From Isoetes taiwanensis (lineage: Eukaryota > Streptophyta > Lycopodiopsida > Isoetales > Isoetaceae), in NCBI GenBank assembly GCA_021234155.1, contig JAJEKV010000010.1, positions 18,761,418-18,825,417 of the forward strand: 64,000 bases of DNA, read 5' to 3'. Below the pieces are notes generated by a model. It saw only the letters and a program-made list of their open reading frames with translations. It was not told the DNA's origin and did not search any database. Shown in pieces: positions 33,990-45,006 of the stretch (position 1 is its first letter; the number at the start of each line of letters is the position of its first letter). Both the position numbers and the translations under genes were made by a program.

Positions 33990-36900
33990 TCAGTGGTCGA
34001 GGAAGGTGAAGTGGTCTGTGAAGGCTGGTTGAAGGATGTGGTTGGTATTCTTTCCCCAGTCCAAAGCCTCCAGAAGATCATTCACACAAGAGGTAGCCAT
34101 GATGAGTAGAAGATTTCCATGTGCATCAACCTTGCCCCTATGGTAGTAGTAACATTCCCTGTAGAACTCGAATTGCCTGTCTGTCATCTGCATGTTGTGC
34201 ATCTCTAAGAACCACCAAAGAATGTTCATCTGATAGGTACTTCTGCAAAATTCATATGCCCATTGGATTTCCCTTACTGGAAATTCATGGAGCCTAGGAA
34301 AAAATCACAATGCGGAATTTTGGATTTCCAGTCAAAGTCTGCATAAGCATTGACTTGAGTCTCAAAGTTGCTCAAGTTCCTCTCAGCTTCGAAGCAGTCA
34401 AAACTTGTGTCCAGTAGGCGGTCACAGAACATCAGGTATTCTAGCATTAGCATCAGAAAATAAATTAGTATGTGCCTGATAGCAGTGTAAGTTAAATAAT
34501 TTATAATGACCACAAAAAGAACCAATAGAACTCCACTTTTTGTCATAGTTGTCCCCTTCCATTTGAACCCTGTGAGCAGTTGCTGAGGTTTGCTGCATAA
34601 CATTAATTTTAATCCAACAGACAGAGATAGCATGACCACCATGAAGGCATCGATTTCTGTGTTTCCATATATTCCAGATAACAGTAAAAAGTAAGGTGTT
34701 AACATATTTATCATTATTCATTAGAACATCAACCAAATTATTTGGTTTGTTGATGGATAAAATGTTTTGGCACCAAGTCCATAAGGGGTCTAATTTGGGG
34801 CAGCTAAAAATATGAACCATAGATTCAGGACAATTGCACCCAAGAGGACAATTCACAGAAATGGGACTAAGACCATGCTTTAGTCTCGAAGGATTATAGT
34901 GCTTAGCAATACTCTCTAAATTGGATATGCTTTTGTTGGCTAGCAGCCAGATAAAATATGAAACTTTTGGAGGACAGTAGGAAAGCCAAGTGTTTCTGTG
35001 AACTTTATCAGTTTCCTGATCATTTAGATTCCAATAAGTTTTGGCTTTTGAAGGAGCATTGTTATCAGTTAGCAACTTATATATCATGGAGACTTTATAG
35101 GTATATTTCCCTTCACAAGACCAATCAGGATTGGGGTTCATATTGCTAATGTTGAGGGAGAAAAGTTTGGCCTTGAAGTGTTTGAACATGCACCTATCCG
35201 AGGAGGTACCAGCAATTCTATTTTTGAGAGCAGTCCACGAGGTCCAACTACCATTTGATTTAAGATCACCAATTGAAGAAATTCCATGAAGGGACCATTT
35301 CCTATATATCTTGGGATGATTGATAGCAAGAGGTATCTCATTCTGTTTAGATAAAATAGGGTTCCAGAATAAAGATGTAGATGTTTGAAATAGGTCTGAA
35401 CTGTTATGAGTCATGAGCTTGGAAATCCTGTTCCAAGCAAGAACTAAATTTCTCATGAGGGGAGAGATATTTTTAGCAGGATTGATGTCAAAGAAGATAG
35501 ATGAGGGAAGTTGACCCCCGATAGATGGATGACCTTCTATTTCACATTTTGGAACCAAAACTTAATGAACATCGAAAATTGGATTTTCTTTATTAAAGAT
35601 AGCTCTCCAAACATGTTTCCCAAATTAAAGGCCACTCCCTGCGAAAATAAATTCTTACAGCCAATACCCCTTGAGATTTTGGTTTTGTGATGTGATTCCA
35701 ACCAATCATATGCTTTTTTCCCAAATGAAATTCCCGATAATTCTTTCTAACCGAGATAGACATTTTTAGGTGCAAGCAAGGCGGAAGAAAAATAGATATG
35801 GGAACCGGCAATCAACGCATTTGCTATAATGGACCCGCCACCAGAGGAGAAAGACAATTGCCATAGGTATTTAGCTTTCTTTTGATCCGAGATATGATAG
35901 GGGACCGAGAGACCCTTGATATTAGAATCTAGGGATAAAGGCATTCCCAACAAATTGATAGCTTGAGTGTTCTCGAGACATTTAATTCCCAGAATAGACT
36001 GATTGTTTGTGTCCCCTATAATGGAACATTTATCTAAATTCGATTAATGCCGAGGCAGCTCCAAAGCATTAATAATATTAAGATAATTTCCAATGTTGGA
36101 AGGATCATTTTTCGAAAAACCGAATGAATCATCGAAGATATTGAAGAATATTCATATTAGAGGTATTGTCAGGTAAAATTAAACCCTTAATATTTCCAAT
36201 TTGTTGCTGGTGATTGATAACTCTGGTCAGGATCTCAGTAACTGCAATGAAAATGTAAGGGGCTAAAGGGCAGCCTTGTCTTACTCCTCTGGCAAGGGGG
36301 AAGAAGGATCCTGGGGAACCATTAATAAGGACAGAAGATTGAGATCTGGAATTTAGACCAAGAATTAACTTAATGATCTTATCTGGGAGGCCAATTTTCC
36401 TCAAAGCAAAATCAATAAATTTCCAATGCACAGAATCAAAGGCCTTTGAGAAATCAAGTTTCAGAAGGATACACCCTTGATTAGTATATACATTCCAATG
36501 CAAGCCTTCCATAGCAGCAATGTAATTATCCAAGATATATCTGTTTGGGAGAAAGGCTGACTGGGAAGGGCTGATGGTGTTTTGCAGATGTGCTTTGATT
36601 CTGTTAGCAATGATTTTGGCACAAACTTTATAAGAGGAATTTGTTAAAGATATTGGTCTCCAAATCAAAAAAAAAGTTTGGATCATCGATTTGGGAATGA
36701 GACAAATCAAACCAGCAGAGATGGCAGGATGGAGATGATTGGAATTCCAGAATCCATGAATCATATGCACGAAATCAAATTTGATTATGTCCCAAAAAGC
36801 AATGTAGAATTCAGGGGGGAACCCATCTGGACCCGGGCTCTTTCCTTTTTGAAATGATTTGAGGGTAGCATAGATCTCCTCACAATTCGGATGAATACTC

Positions 36901-38275
36901 AGATCACTACTTACAGCAGGAATGGAAGAATTTGGTACAGAGTTCACCATGTTGAAGAATTCAGCAGCCTTAGGATTGGGATTGAGATTGCCTTGGGAAC
37001 CTACCTGAGTTTCAGAAAATAGAGATTTATATTTCTCATTAAAGAATCTTGAAATTCCAGTAGGATTGTCTATGCTGATGTCATCATCATTAAGCACAGA
37101 GGAGATACTAGATTTCAATAGTCTATTCTTGGCTACTCGAAAGAAGAATTTGGAATTCCCATTGTCCATGTTGGAGTGATATTTGAGCTTACACCTGATG
37201 GCAGCCCCCTTTGCATCAGACTCCTCTATAATTTTGATGGAATTTTCCAAGTTGCCCTCTAGGAGATGGAGCTCAGGGTTCCTGGGGTCCTGTTGAAGCT
37301 TAATTCTGACTTGTTTAATATCATGTAGCAGAGTTGTCTTCTCCTCATTTTTTCTCTCATAAAAAGTTTTGGACCAGCCCTTGATCCAATATTTAGCAGC
37401 TTTAATGTTAGCATAGAATGCTCTCATGGAATGATTGTCAATGCTTTGAACTCTAGGAAGGCTGGAGTAAAAGTTCCTGAAATCAGCACAGAATTTCTCA
37501 GAGTTGAGAAGAGAGGTATTAAATTTGTAAGGAATGTTGCCATGTCTCCTAGGAGAGATTTCAAGTCTCGTGGATAGAAGTTGGGGCTGATGATCTGAAA
37601 TAGAGGTGCTTTCATCACTGGAGACCAAACAGTTATCCCAGAAAGGATTATTCAAGTTGGAGATATAGAATCTGTCAAGAGCACAGAATACTCTTTTGTT
37701 GCCAGATTGTTTGTTAGACCAGGTAAATTTGGCAGTAGATGAAGGAATGTGATGGAAAAGATGATTATCTAAAAGGGAGGACCAAAGACTCCTTTTCCTT
37801 AGAAGACATATTAATCACGCTTGCCAATTTTGAGGTCCCAGAGGGCGTGTTGTTAAAATCTCCAGCCGAGAATCCGGGATGAGATATTCTGATTTTTTAG
37901 CCAAATATCTATTTGAGGCCAGGTACTCTCTCTGATCTTTGGATTAGTTGAGGCATATATGTTTACAATCCCAAAATCCTCACCATTTAAGGAAAAGGAG
38001 ACAGCTTGCCAAGATCTGCATGGACTATTATAAATAGATGTGTGAGCCAAGTTTCTCCATATGACACAAAGGCCACCAGAAGTTCCATTAGCCTCAATCC
38101 AAGTGGAGGAGTATCCTGGAGAAATCCAATCAGCAAGATTGGAGCACTCAAACAGAGGTAATCTGAGTTCCTGGAGAAGAATAATGTCAGCATTATATTG
38201 CCTTATCTGGGCAATGGCTCTTCTTCTTTTTAAGGGGCCTTTAATACCCCTTAAATTCCAGGTCATAATCTTCAT
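33990..38275 (-). pseudogene. L1 ORF2 of the older copy (broken)
   Basis: The start at 38275 gives MKIMTWNLRGIKGPLKRR and QELRLP (endonuclease), then IVNIYASTNP. After a break near 37850 the frame 37655-36129 holds SDHQPQLL, GKSPGPDGFPPEFY, RPISLTNSSYK, SAFLPNRYILDNYIA, LLKLDFSKAFDSVHW and RQGCPLAPYIF. The YADD box is damaged by an indel near 36130 (readable as FDDSFGFS). Later pieces hold LIAGSHIYFSSALLAP (35747-35953) and the finger NCPLGCNCPESMVHIFSC (34422-35558). A C-terminal extension (about 34300-33990) reads CYYYHRGKVDAHGNLLL and VNDLLEALDWG and aligns with the tail of the other L1. Inactive. Confidence 0.85.
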
Positions 38276-38314
38276 CTATATGATAGGAGATGATAAACTT
38301 GAAGAAAAGGCCAA

Positions 38315-41052
38315 TTATTTGTGATTTCTAGTTTTTCTCCCAGTTTTGTGCCTAGTATTGGCTGCAGGTGTACCAGCAATCTTTATGGTTTTGGAAGTTG
38401 ATTTCTTTCTTTTCTTGCTGACAGTAGTGTTGGCCTTACCACTAGTCTTGCTAGATCCATAAAATTTGGACTCAGGGATTTTTTCAAGGAAAATATCATC
38501 ATCCCAAGCAAGATTGGGATTAGAATTTTCTTTGTCAGAAAATATGTTGTCTACACTCTTGTCGAGAGGAGACAGTTTCCAAAACTTTGACACATATGTA
38601 TTAGTACAAGCATTATTATTAGCATCCAAAATATTGATGTCTAGGAGTTTAGGATCTTGCCTGGTTTGGAGATCACTGAATGAGCAGCTGCTGGTGTTGA
38701 TTTCAGGGGTGTTTTCCATTGTTGGAGTTTCTGGTATCATTTCAATGCCCATGAGTCTGACTTGTTCACATTCTGTCACTGAAACTGATGTCCTTGTTGG
38801 AGTATCTGGAACCATTTCAATGTCATTGATTCCAAGCTGTTCATTTGCTATCTCAGGATTTTGAATACTCTTTGGTGATGAATTACTCAAACTTCGAGCA
38901 ATATCCTCTTGCAATTCTGACATCTGAAGAGCAATGTCTGGGGAAATAATTTTAACCTTTTTTGTATAAGGAGCAGATGGAGAAGTGACAGGGGATAAGT
39001 CTATTAGGCATGGATAAGAGATGTTAGGATGGGTGGTGTGTGTAGTGATAGGTGAGGGTTGGACATTTGGCTCAATTGAGTCTGCACAAATTTCATCCAA
39101 TAGATCAGTCAAAATATTAAAACTGTTAGAGCACAGTATTTTTCCTGATTCCTCAGAATCTGAGTTTGTAATGTCTTCAGAATTCAGATCAGGATTTAGA
39201 GAACTTCCCTTTTGCTGATTATGCTGAGGAAGAGCAACAATTTCTGGAGATCTCGATTTCTCCATATTTATTTTTTGCTGAACATCCAACTGTTTGCTAT
39301 GTTCTAGAAGTACCTTTTGGTTCTCCTGATCTTTAGTTAATGAAATCCCATTCTCTTTTCCAACTTTATAGGCAGCTTCATTGTTTGCAGTAGCTATCTT
39401 GTGCCCTTGAGTAGCCTTTGATGATCTCTTTGCATTTGAATCACTTCCAGAGTTGATAACAATTCCTTTGGTAATTCTTCTTTCCCCCAAATTCTTTTGA
39501 CATTGATAGGAGATCAGACTGTCCTTAATAATATTATTAAGGGTTTTTTGAAGGCCTTCAGTATCATCAATCATATCTTCAGTCATGATTGATTTACCTT
39601 TCTGAATTCTTTTGTAATTTTCAGAATTCCCTGTTCTGCTGCTACCCAAAACTTTATTTTGGGCTGGATGAGAGATCTCCCTTTTTTGTATAGTGCTATC
39701 ATGTGACAAACCAAATGAACCTCTGTTTAAGACAGAGATTTTAATAGGTGGTTGTTCCAGGGAGGAGTAACCAGAAAATTGGCTCTTGAAGCTAATAGTG
39801 TCTGATAGATTGGAAGTTTTTTCAGTTGCTCCCTTCTTCTTTTTTTGAATCCTTTTGAAGCTCCCATTAGTATTCTTATTTTGACCTGTACTGTTGTTCA
39901 TACCTGTTTGAATTTTTGCATTTCTCTTTTCAGGCATGACGTTTCCACAGCCTTGCATTTGTTGAGAATTGCCATGCTGTGGATTTTCCATAAATTTCTC
40001 CTTTGTCTCTTTTCCCATATTCTTAACTGAGCCACTGTTTGAGCTGTTAACCTCAATACAACCAGCATTTACAAAATGCCTAGAGTTGCATTTCTGGCAA
40101 ATACATGGTAAGCCAACCCATCTCAGTTGTATAGAATTGCTTTGGCCAAAGAAATCAGTGAAGGGAATGGAGGTTGGCACTTGTTTAGATAGATCAACTT
40201 GGATATAGCATTTAGGTGGCCTGTATGGGAGATTATCAGAGGCAATGTAGGTACCGAATGAGTTGAAGATTGATGAAAAGCATTCTTCATGCCAATAAAT
40301 GGGATTCAGATCATTCATAGAGACAGAGGCAATGCAAAGTCTATCCAGTTTATTGAAAGACAAGGTGGGGCTCCATTTGATAAAGGATACTTGAAAGGAG
40401 TCACATGTTGCGCATCCAGCTTTTGAGCGGATAGTTGGCAAGATTTAGAATTGGCACATTCAATCATAAGATAAGGATAGTTAAGCCAAAAGATGGAATT
40501 GATGACTATCCCCTTATGAAATTTGAGAAGCTGATCCCACATTCTTTCAACTTTGAGACCAACACTACTAACTCTTGCAATGACAGCATTATTTTGCAAA
40601 GTTTCTATTCTAGAAGCTATCAAAGGGGATTTCAAGGTAATACCTTTGAACATATGAAGAGTAGGTGGTGTTACAGCTTTCAAACGATCCAGATCATTCG
40701 CCCATTGACGATCTGTTCGGACTGGAATCACAGGCCTAGGAACCCCATTTTGAATAGGAACACCATCAGCATCAAGGGTTGGAGTACTATTATAGCCCGG
40801 GTCTTTGCATAGAGTATCCCATATTGGAGGGAAGTGATCAAGAGGATGCATGCCTTTAATTGAATGATCTAGGTTAGAGAAATCTCCAAATTTAAGAAAA
40901 CCAGAGGGGTTTTTGAGGAGATCACTTAACTGTAGAAAAAGGTCAGCCTTGTCGGATTGGGGGAGTTGCAGAGCTTGATGAAGAATGGAAATAGTTTGAA
41001 TGTTTAGGGTTTTCTGGGGTAAAACTTTTTTAGGAAGATCAGACGACACCAT
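38315..41052 (-). pseudogene. L1 ORF1 of the older copy (one frameshift)
   Basis: N-terminal part 41052-40315: LFLQLSDLLKNPSGFLKFGD, NNAVIARVSSVGLKVERM and VINSIFWLNYPYLMIEC. A frame change near 40415-40450 leads into 40441-38315, which holds VSFIKWSPTLSFNK, NPIYWHEECFS, the cysteine knuckle CICQKCNSRHFVNAGC and a long Ser/Asn-rich low-complexity region ending TRHKTGRKTRNHK. Layout and motifs equal ORF1 of the L1 at 11003-17987. A gap of about 40 nt separates its stop from the ORF2 ATG, unlike the ATGA overlap of the other copy. Confidence 0.8.
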
Positions 41053-41238
41053 TTATGACAGGAAAAGTCCAGGAGAAAGCAACAAGGGGTTTGAAAGTAG
41101 GAAAATTGAGCAGCAGAGGAAATGAGCAGATGGAAGGAAAGCAAGTCTAAAGCTAAGATGGGTTGATAGACCATAAATTCACCATGAAATCACAAATCTA
41201 AGTACAAATTGCTAATTTATATGCTCAACAACATCTTT

Positions 41239-41538
41239 CTAATTCTCAGAATAAACCTTCACAATGATTTTTTCTTCCGCCCAATCACAGTTGACCCTAA
41301 AAATTCCTGTTGCTGAGATCTCGCTGTCACCTATGAACTCCTCCAACCAAGAATTGAGCATTTCTGTTTCGAATTCAATGCAACTGGGAACAAAGGTAAA
41401 CTCTTGCTGAAATAGGGAGTCCGGAAAGAAGGAATTGGTTATCAGTGAAGTCCATAGTTCTGAGGATGATCCTGAAAGAAAGCCACATGTAAATCTCGGG
41501 CCATGTTTGAGGATTGTGAAAATTTTTGTATCCATCAA
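41239..41538 (-). CDS. Small 5' ORF of L1 (ORF0-like), unknown function, 99 aa
   Basis: Homologue of the ORF at 17606-17887, in the same place upstream of ORF1 (187 nt away). Shared blocks: FTIL, RF.CG, LW.SL, FFP..LF, SWL.EF.GD, GIF.V.C.W and KI.V.VYS. This copy starts MMDTKIFTILKHGPRFTCG and is open from start to stop, although ORF1 and ORF2 of the same element carry several lesions. No known domain recognised. No membrane segment or zinc motif is visible. Confidence 0.75.
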   Translation of the reverse strand: MMDTKIFTILKHGPRFTCGFLSGSSSELWTSLITNSFFPDSLFQQEFTFVPSCIEFETEMLNSWLEEFIGDSEISATGIFRVNCDWAEEKIIVKVYSEN

Positions 41539-41640
41539 AAGCTCAGAACATAGGAAATTTGTTGGTGCTGGCCCTCTACAGGGGCAGCCAGCAGATGTCC
41601 TTCAAATTCGATCCAGATCAGGCAAAAGTTGATGAATTCC

Positions 41641-42423
41641 GAGAGAGAAATGCCAAGAAAAGTGTTTGAACAGAAAGAACCGGGAAGAAGACAAAAAAAA
41701 ATAAGAAAAATGGCGCACGTCATTTTTCCTATCGCATTCAAACATTTCTCAAAAAAAAAAAAAAAAAAAACTTGAGTGTTTCCAACTTTTCTTGAAGATG
41801 CTGCTTTGCACAGTGCCATTTGACCTTTCCCTTGTTCAGCTTCCATGTCCAAACAGATTCCCAATCTCATTTCGTGATATTATTTTTCAACCAATTTTCT
41901 TCCTCGTACGACCTTCACCCATGAATTGTACAGACCGCTGATGCTGTGAAAATCATCCTTAGTCCCTATCTCCATCATCAACCGTCCTCCACTGGTTTGA
42001 GTTTTCACGCACAGGGAAAAAGGAGGGAGAAGGGTGTGACATGCTTTGACGTCCGCAATTTTCAGCACTTAAAGTGTTTAAATGCTTCGCCAAAAATAGT
42101 AAGTACCCCACTAGTGACTTTACACCTTATTATGGATTGTTCCATATCTTGCTCCTTGTATCGTGTATTCATAGTGGAAATGGTCGTGACGGCAATCCTC
42201 TCAACTTGTTATCGCGTACTTTGAGGTAAAGCTACTTGATATAAGCTATAATCAGACGTAGATTAGAGACAACGATATTGATCGTAAGTGAAGCATATTA
42301 TTTTGCTAAAATTAAACACCCTAAAACCTTTCTTGCTTTAGAGGAATGACGACTGTTTACAAACTATCCTTCTAAACGCAGTTGCATGCTATTTGGAGTA
42401 AAATGAGGATGTACTTTTTTCTC
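41641..42423. other. Intergenic
   Basis: No gene recognised. A tract of about 20 A near 41752-41771. Confidence 0.5.
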
Positions 42424-42835
42424 ATAATAATAGAATAGAATATGATTTTATCGTCCACGGAGACCAACTGGCCTATGGGACCCAAATACAAAGAGAGAGA
42501 GCAACAGGCGTATTACTACCAGGATTAAAAAACCCCCGCCCCGAAGGGTTTTCGGGGGAAAAACCTTAGTAGCAATAAGGATGCTGACATACTGCACAGT
42601 CATATACATAATCACAAGTACAGCTGAGGTTAATGTCGGACAGAGGGGCATAACTGAGTCCGCGTATCCATTACCTCCCGGAGGTACGATCCCAACAAGC
42701 CTACAGAGGCCATGCTCAGTAGCTAATGCAAGGCCTGATGGGGCACAACTAACCGAGCATACCGAGCCCGGATATGATCGTACGCCGGACAGGCCTGGAG
42801 GGCGTGACTTTCATCCTCAATGGTGCTTAATGCGG
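42424..42835 (-). pseudogene. 3' fragment of the short-repeat-tailed LINE
   Basis: Minus-strand end piece of the family at 26447-29080. Coding end: IEDESHALQACPAYDHIRAR, LVVPHQALH and LGSYLREV. Then comes the 3' UTR with the same aaaaccc/gggggtttt hairpin, gggtcccataggcc, gtggacgataaaa, and a short tail attctattct. It is truncated near 42835. Confidence 0.85.
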
Positions 42836-43339
42836 CAGCCAAGGCCGCCGGAATAAATTTCTTGTAACTATAACCACTACTTCCGTTTGCTATTGTCAGG
42901 ACTCGATCCCTTTGGATATAGCAGATACTTTATTTTTTTATAGTCATCTTTTAATAAATTAGATATCTTTCAATGGTTATCCCTTGCCTTATTTTATTAT
43001 AGATGACCATAGGTATAACATATCTACATAGCTTTGTCTTTTTTTCTCTAGTCGTTTCATAGTGGACCACTCCCCTGTGTTCGCACCATATAAGTCTTTG
43101 AACACTATGTCACCAAATGCCTAAAGGTTGACAAGGAGGATTACATGTCTATTGCTACTTTTATCATATGTGCCATCAGGTCTTGACACGATCAAGAACG
43201 ATAGTACGATCATTGGTAAATGGAACACTCATTGATTCATTTTGCTGGTTTGCTCCTGTAAGTTGTACATATCTGCCTCTGTAGCATTCAAATTAGTTTT
43301 CATAATGTTTTTAAAGTGACTTCTAGCTGCCCTTTTTAA
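42836..43339. other. Intergenic
   Basis: No gene recognised. The motif gcggcagccaaggccgccg (42832-42850) resembles the palindrome at 8731-8752. Confidence 0.4.
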
Positions 43340-44450
43340 CTCGAGGTCATCAGAAATATTAGAGACATCTATTTACACACTATAGATTTGATTCCTCTTA
43401 GTTCTGAACTTGCCCTGATGAAGAAATATTTAGAGTTACTTCTCTCATCCTCTTTGAGTTCTCTGATCTTAGCCTTGTGCTGCCAGCCTTTTGCAATGTT
43501 GATCTCTTCCCTTTCAATTTGGATCTTGATGTTGTCCTGTTGATCTAGGGGGCATGCTGGAGCTGATATCTCAAAGCTTCTAAATTCTGGAACTTTTGCT
43601 AGTAAATTTGCTTGTCCCAACTTTTGAGCCAGTTTTTAATGACCTTTGCAATCCTGACCCACCAATCATTTGGATTAAACCTGCTTAAACTCATAAAGAA
43701 AGTAAGTATGATCAAGAAGAGAGGTATTAAGCTTGAAAAAGGAGTTCCTTTTAGAGCTCCTATTACTGCTCCTAATTTCAAACAGGTGAGGAAAGTGATA
43801 TGAGAGAGTAAAACCATTTAAGTTGGAAACTCTACCATAACAATTCCATATATTCTCATTGATATAAAACCTGTCATGAAGACAATGAATTGGACCCTCA
43901 ATTATTTGGTTGAACTAGCTAAAAGAGTTGGGCTGAGTTCTAGCTAACTCAAATGTATACAAGCTTATCGAGTGAGTCTAGGAATTAAGCTCATGGCCAA
44001 GAAGAGGCCTAACATTAGTGCTCCACATAAAATCATGAGAGACCATAAACTGTTTCTCACACTGTTCCAAAAAGGGGCACCTCTCAGCAGGTTGATTATG
44101 AGCATAAATATTAACTAAAGCAAACCTGATGTTCCCCAGATATCCATGAAAAATTTGCCACCTGCCATTGCTTCCATGCATCATTTGGATATTAGATAAA
44201 TTAAGATTGTCTCTCCAAGCTATAGACTATTATTAGCTATAATGGTCCACAACCTATAATTAGGAGGAAGAGAGTTAGAAATGAGCCTCTCGAAATCATC
44301 ATGCAGCTTATGCTCCTAAAAATAAAACCACATCAAAGTTAATGGATGAGAGACAAACTTTAAGTCTATCTTGTTCGACATTGGAGTTGATCCCTTGGAG
44401 GTTCCAAGAGAGGCACCTTAAATTAAGTGTGAGATTAAATTTGTGCAAGG
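43340..44450 (-). pseudogene. L1 endonuclease fragment next to CP12
   Basis: Minus-strand pieces of an L1 ORF2 N-terminal half: LRCLSWNLQGINSN and DVVLFLGA (near 44330-44420), EHKLHDDFERLISN (near 44280), IRFALVNIYAHNQP (44090-44184), FNPNDWWVRIAKVIKNWLKS (43599-43700) and DERSNSKYFFIRASSEL (43369-43470). Stops and shifts interrupt it, and no RT or poly(A) is present, so it is truncated at both ends. Wording differs from the other two L1 families in the window. Confidence 0.7.
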
Positions 44451-44499
44451 TACCTAAAGGGGCATAGATGGTCACAACCAAAGTCCTTTGTAGGATAGA

Positions 44500-44552
44500 A
44501 GGACCCGTGATCACCCATCGCAACACCGACGATAGTAGGACCCGTGATCCCC
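44500..44552. repeat. Direct repeat in the CP12 5' region
   Basis: aggacccgtgatc occurs at 44500-44512 and 44537-44549, 41 bp before the CP12 ATG at its nearest. Both copies lie on the same side of the L1 fragment, so they are not its TSD. Confidence 0.6.
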
Positions 44553-44592
44553 CAGTACAATTATTTTATCTGAAGATCGGAGAGGGGCGGCC

Positions 44593-45006
44593 ATGGCTAT
44601 GGCGATGTCGATGTCTGTAGCGCTTGAGCCCCTTCCCTACAGATATGCGCCTATTTTCAATTCCGAAGTTTCGGCCAAGAATGCTGTTGATTTCAAGCAT
44701 CTGCCCATCAAAACATGCCATTCTCTCGTGGCCACAAATGTAAGGTGGAATAGGATATTAAGAAGGGCAGCTCCACAAGCGATAAATAATCCCTTGGATG
44801 ACAAAGTGGAGGAAAGCATAAAGGCTGCACAGGAGACTTGTGCCGAAGATGCTGCATCTGGCGAATGTGTGGCTGCTTGGGATGAGGTAGAAGAGCTTAG
44901 CGCTGCTAGGGCTGATAAAAAAAGTCGGAAAAAGGTTCTAGACCCCTTAGAGGAGTATTGCAAGGAAAATCCTGAATCTGATGAGTGCAGGGTCTATGAA
45001 GACTGA
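44593..45006 (+). CDS. CP12: CP12, redox regulator of the Calvin cycle, plastid precursor (137 aa)
   Basis: CP12 is a small, largely disordered stromal protein that, when oxidised in the dark, ties GAPDH and phosphoribulokinase into an inactive complex. Residues 1 to about 60 are rich in Ser/Ala with basic residues and no acidic cluster, as in a chloroplast transit peptide. The mature part has ESIKAAQETC (Cys83), SGEC (Cys92), the family core AWDEVEEL (95-102), LDPLEEYC (Cys123) and ESDEC (Cys132), ending RVYED. Both regulatory Cys pairs and the C-terminal GAPDH-binding tail are present. Length is normal for the family. The first ATG (ggccATGG context) is chosen; ATGs follow at codons 3 and 5. 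Single exon, no lesions, so it is probably functional. No clear TATA box is seen, and LINE debris lies within about 150 bp upstream. Confidence 0.95.
   Translation: MAMAMSMSVALEPLPYRYAPIFNSEVSAKNAVDFKHLPIKTCHSLVATNVRWNRILRRAAPQAINNPLDDKVEESIKAAQETCAEDAASGECVAAWDEVEELSAARADKKSRKKVLDPLEEYCKENPESDECRVYED

Larger units (their letters stand above)
33638..41640 (-). mobile_element. Older full-length-type L1 LINE
   Basis: Minus-strand L1 with poly(A) (30 T at 33638-33667), ORF2 (about 33990-38275), ORF1 (38315-41052) and the 5' small ORF (41239-41538), in the same order as the L1 at 11003-17987. More frameshifts than that copy, so it is older. The 5' boundary near 41640-41700 is estimated; I found no convincing TSD. 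Confidence 0.8.

Noticed and set aside
33620-41700. TSD for the older L1
   Set aside because: Compared the bases before the T tract (cggcagag) with the region around 41.5-41.9 kb and found no match.
44500-44549. Direct repeat as a TSD of the L1 fragment upstream of CP12
   Set aside because: Both copies lie on the same side of the fragment.
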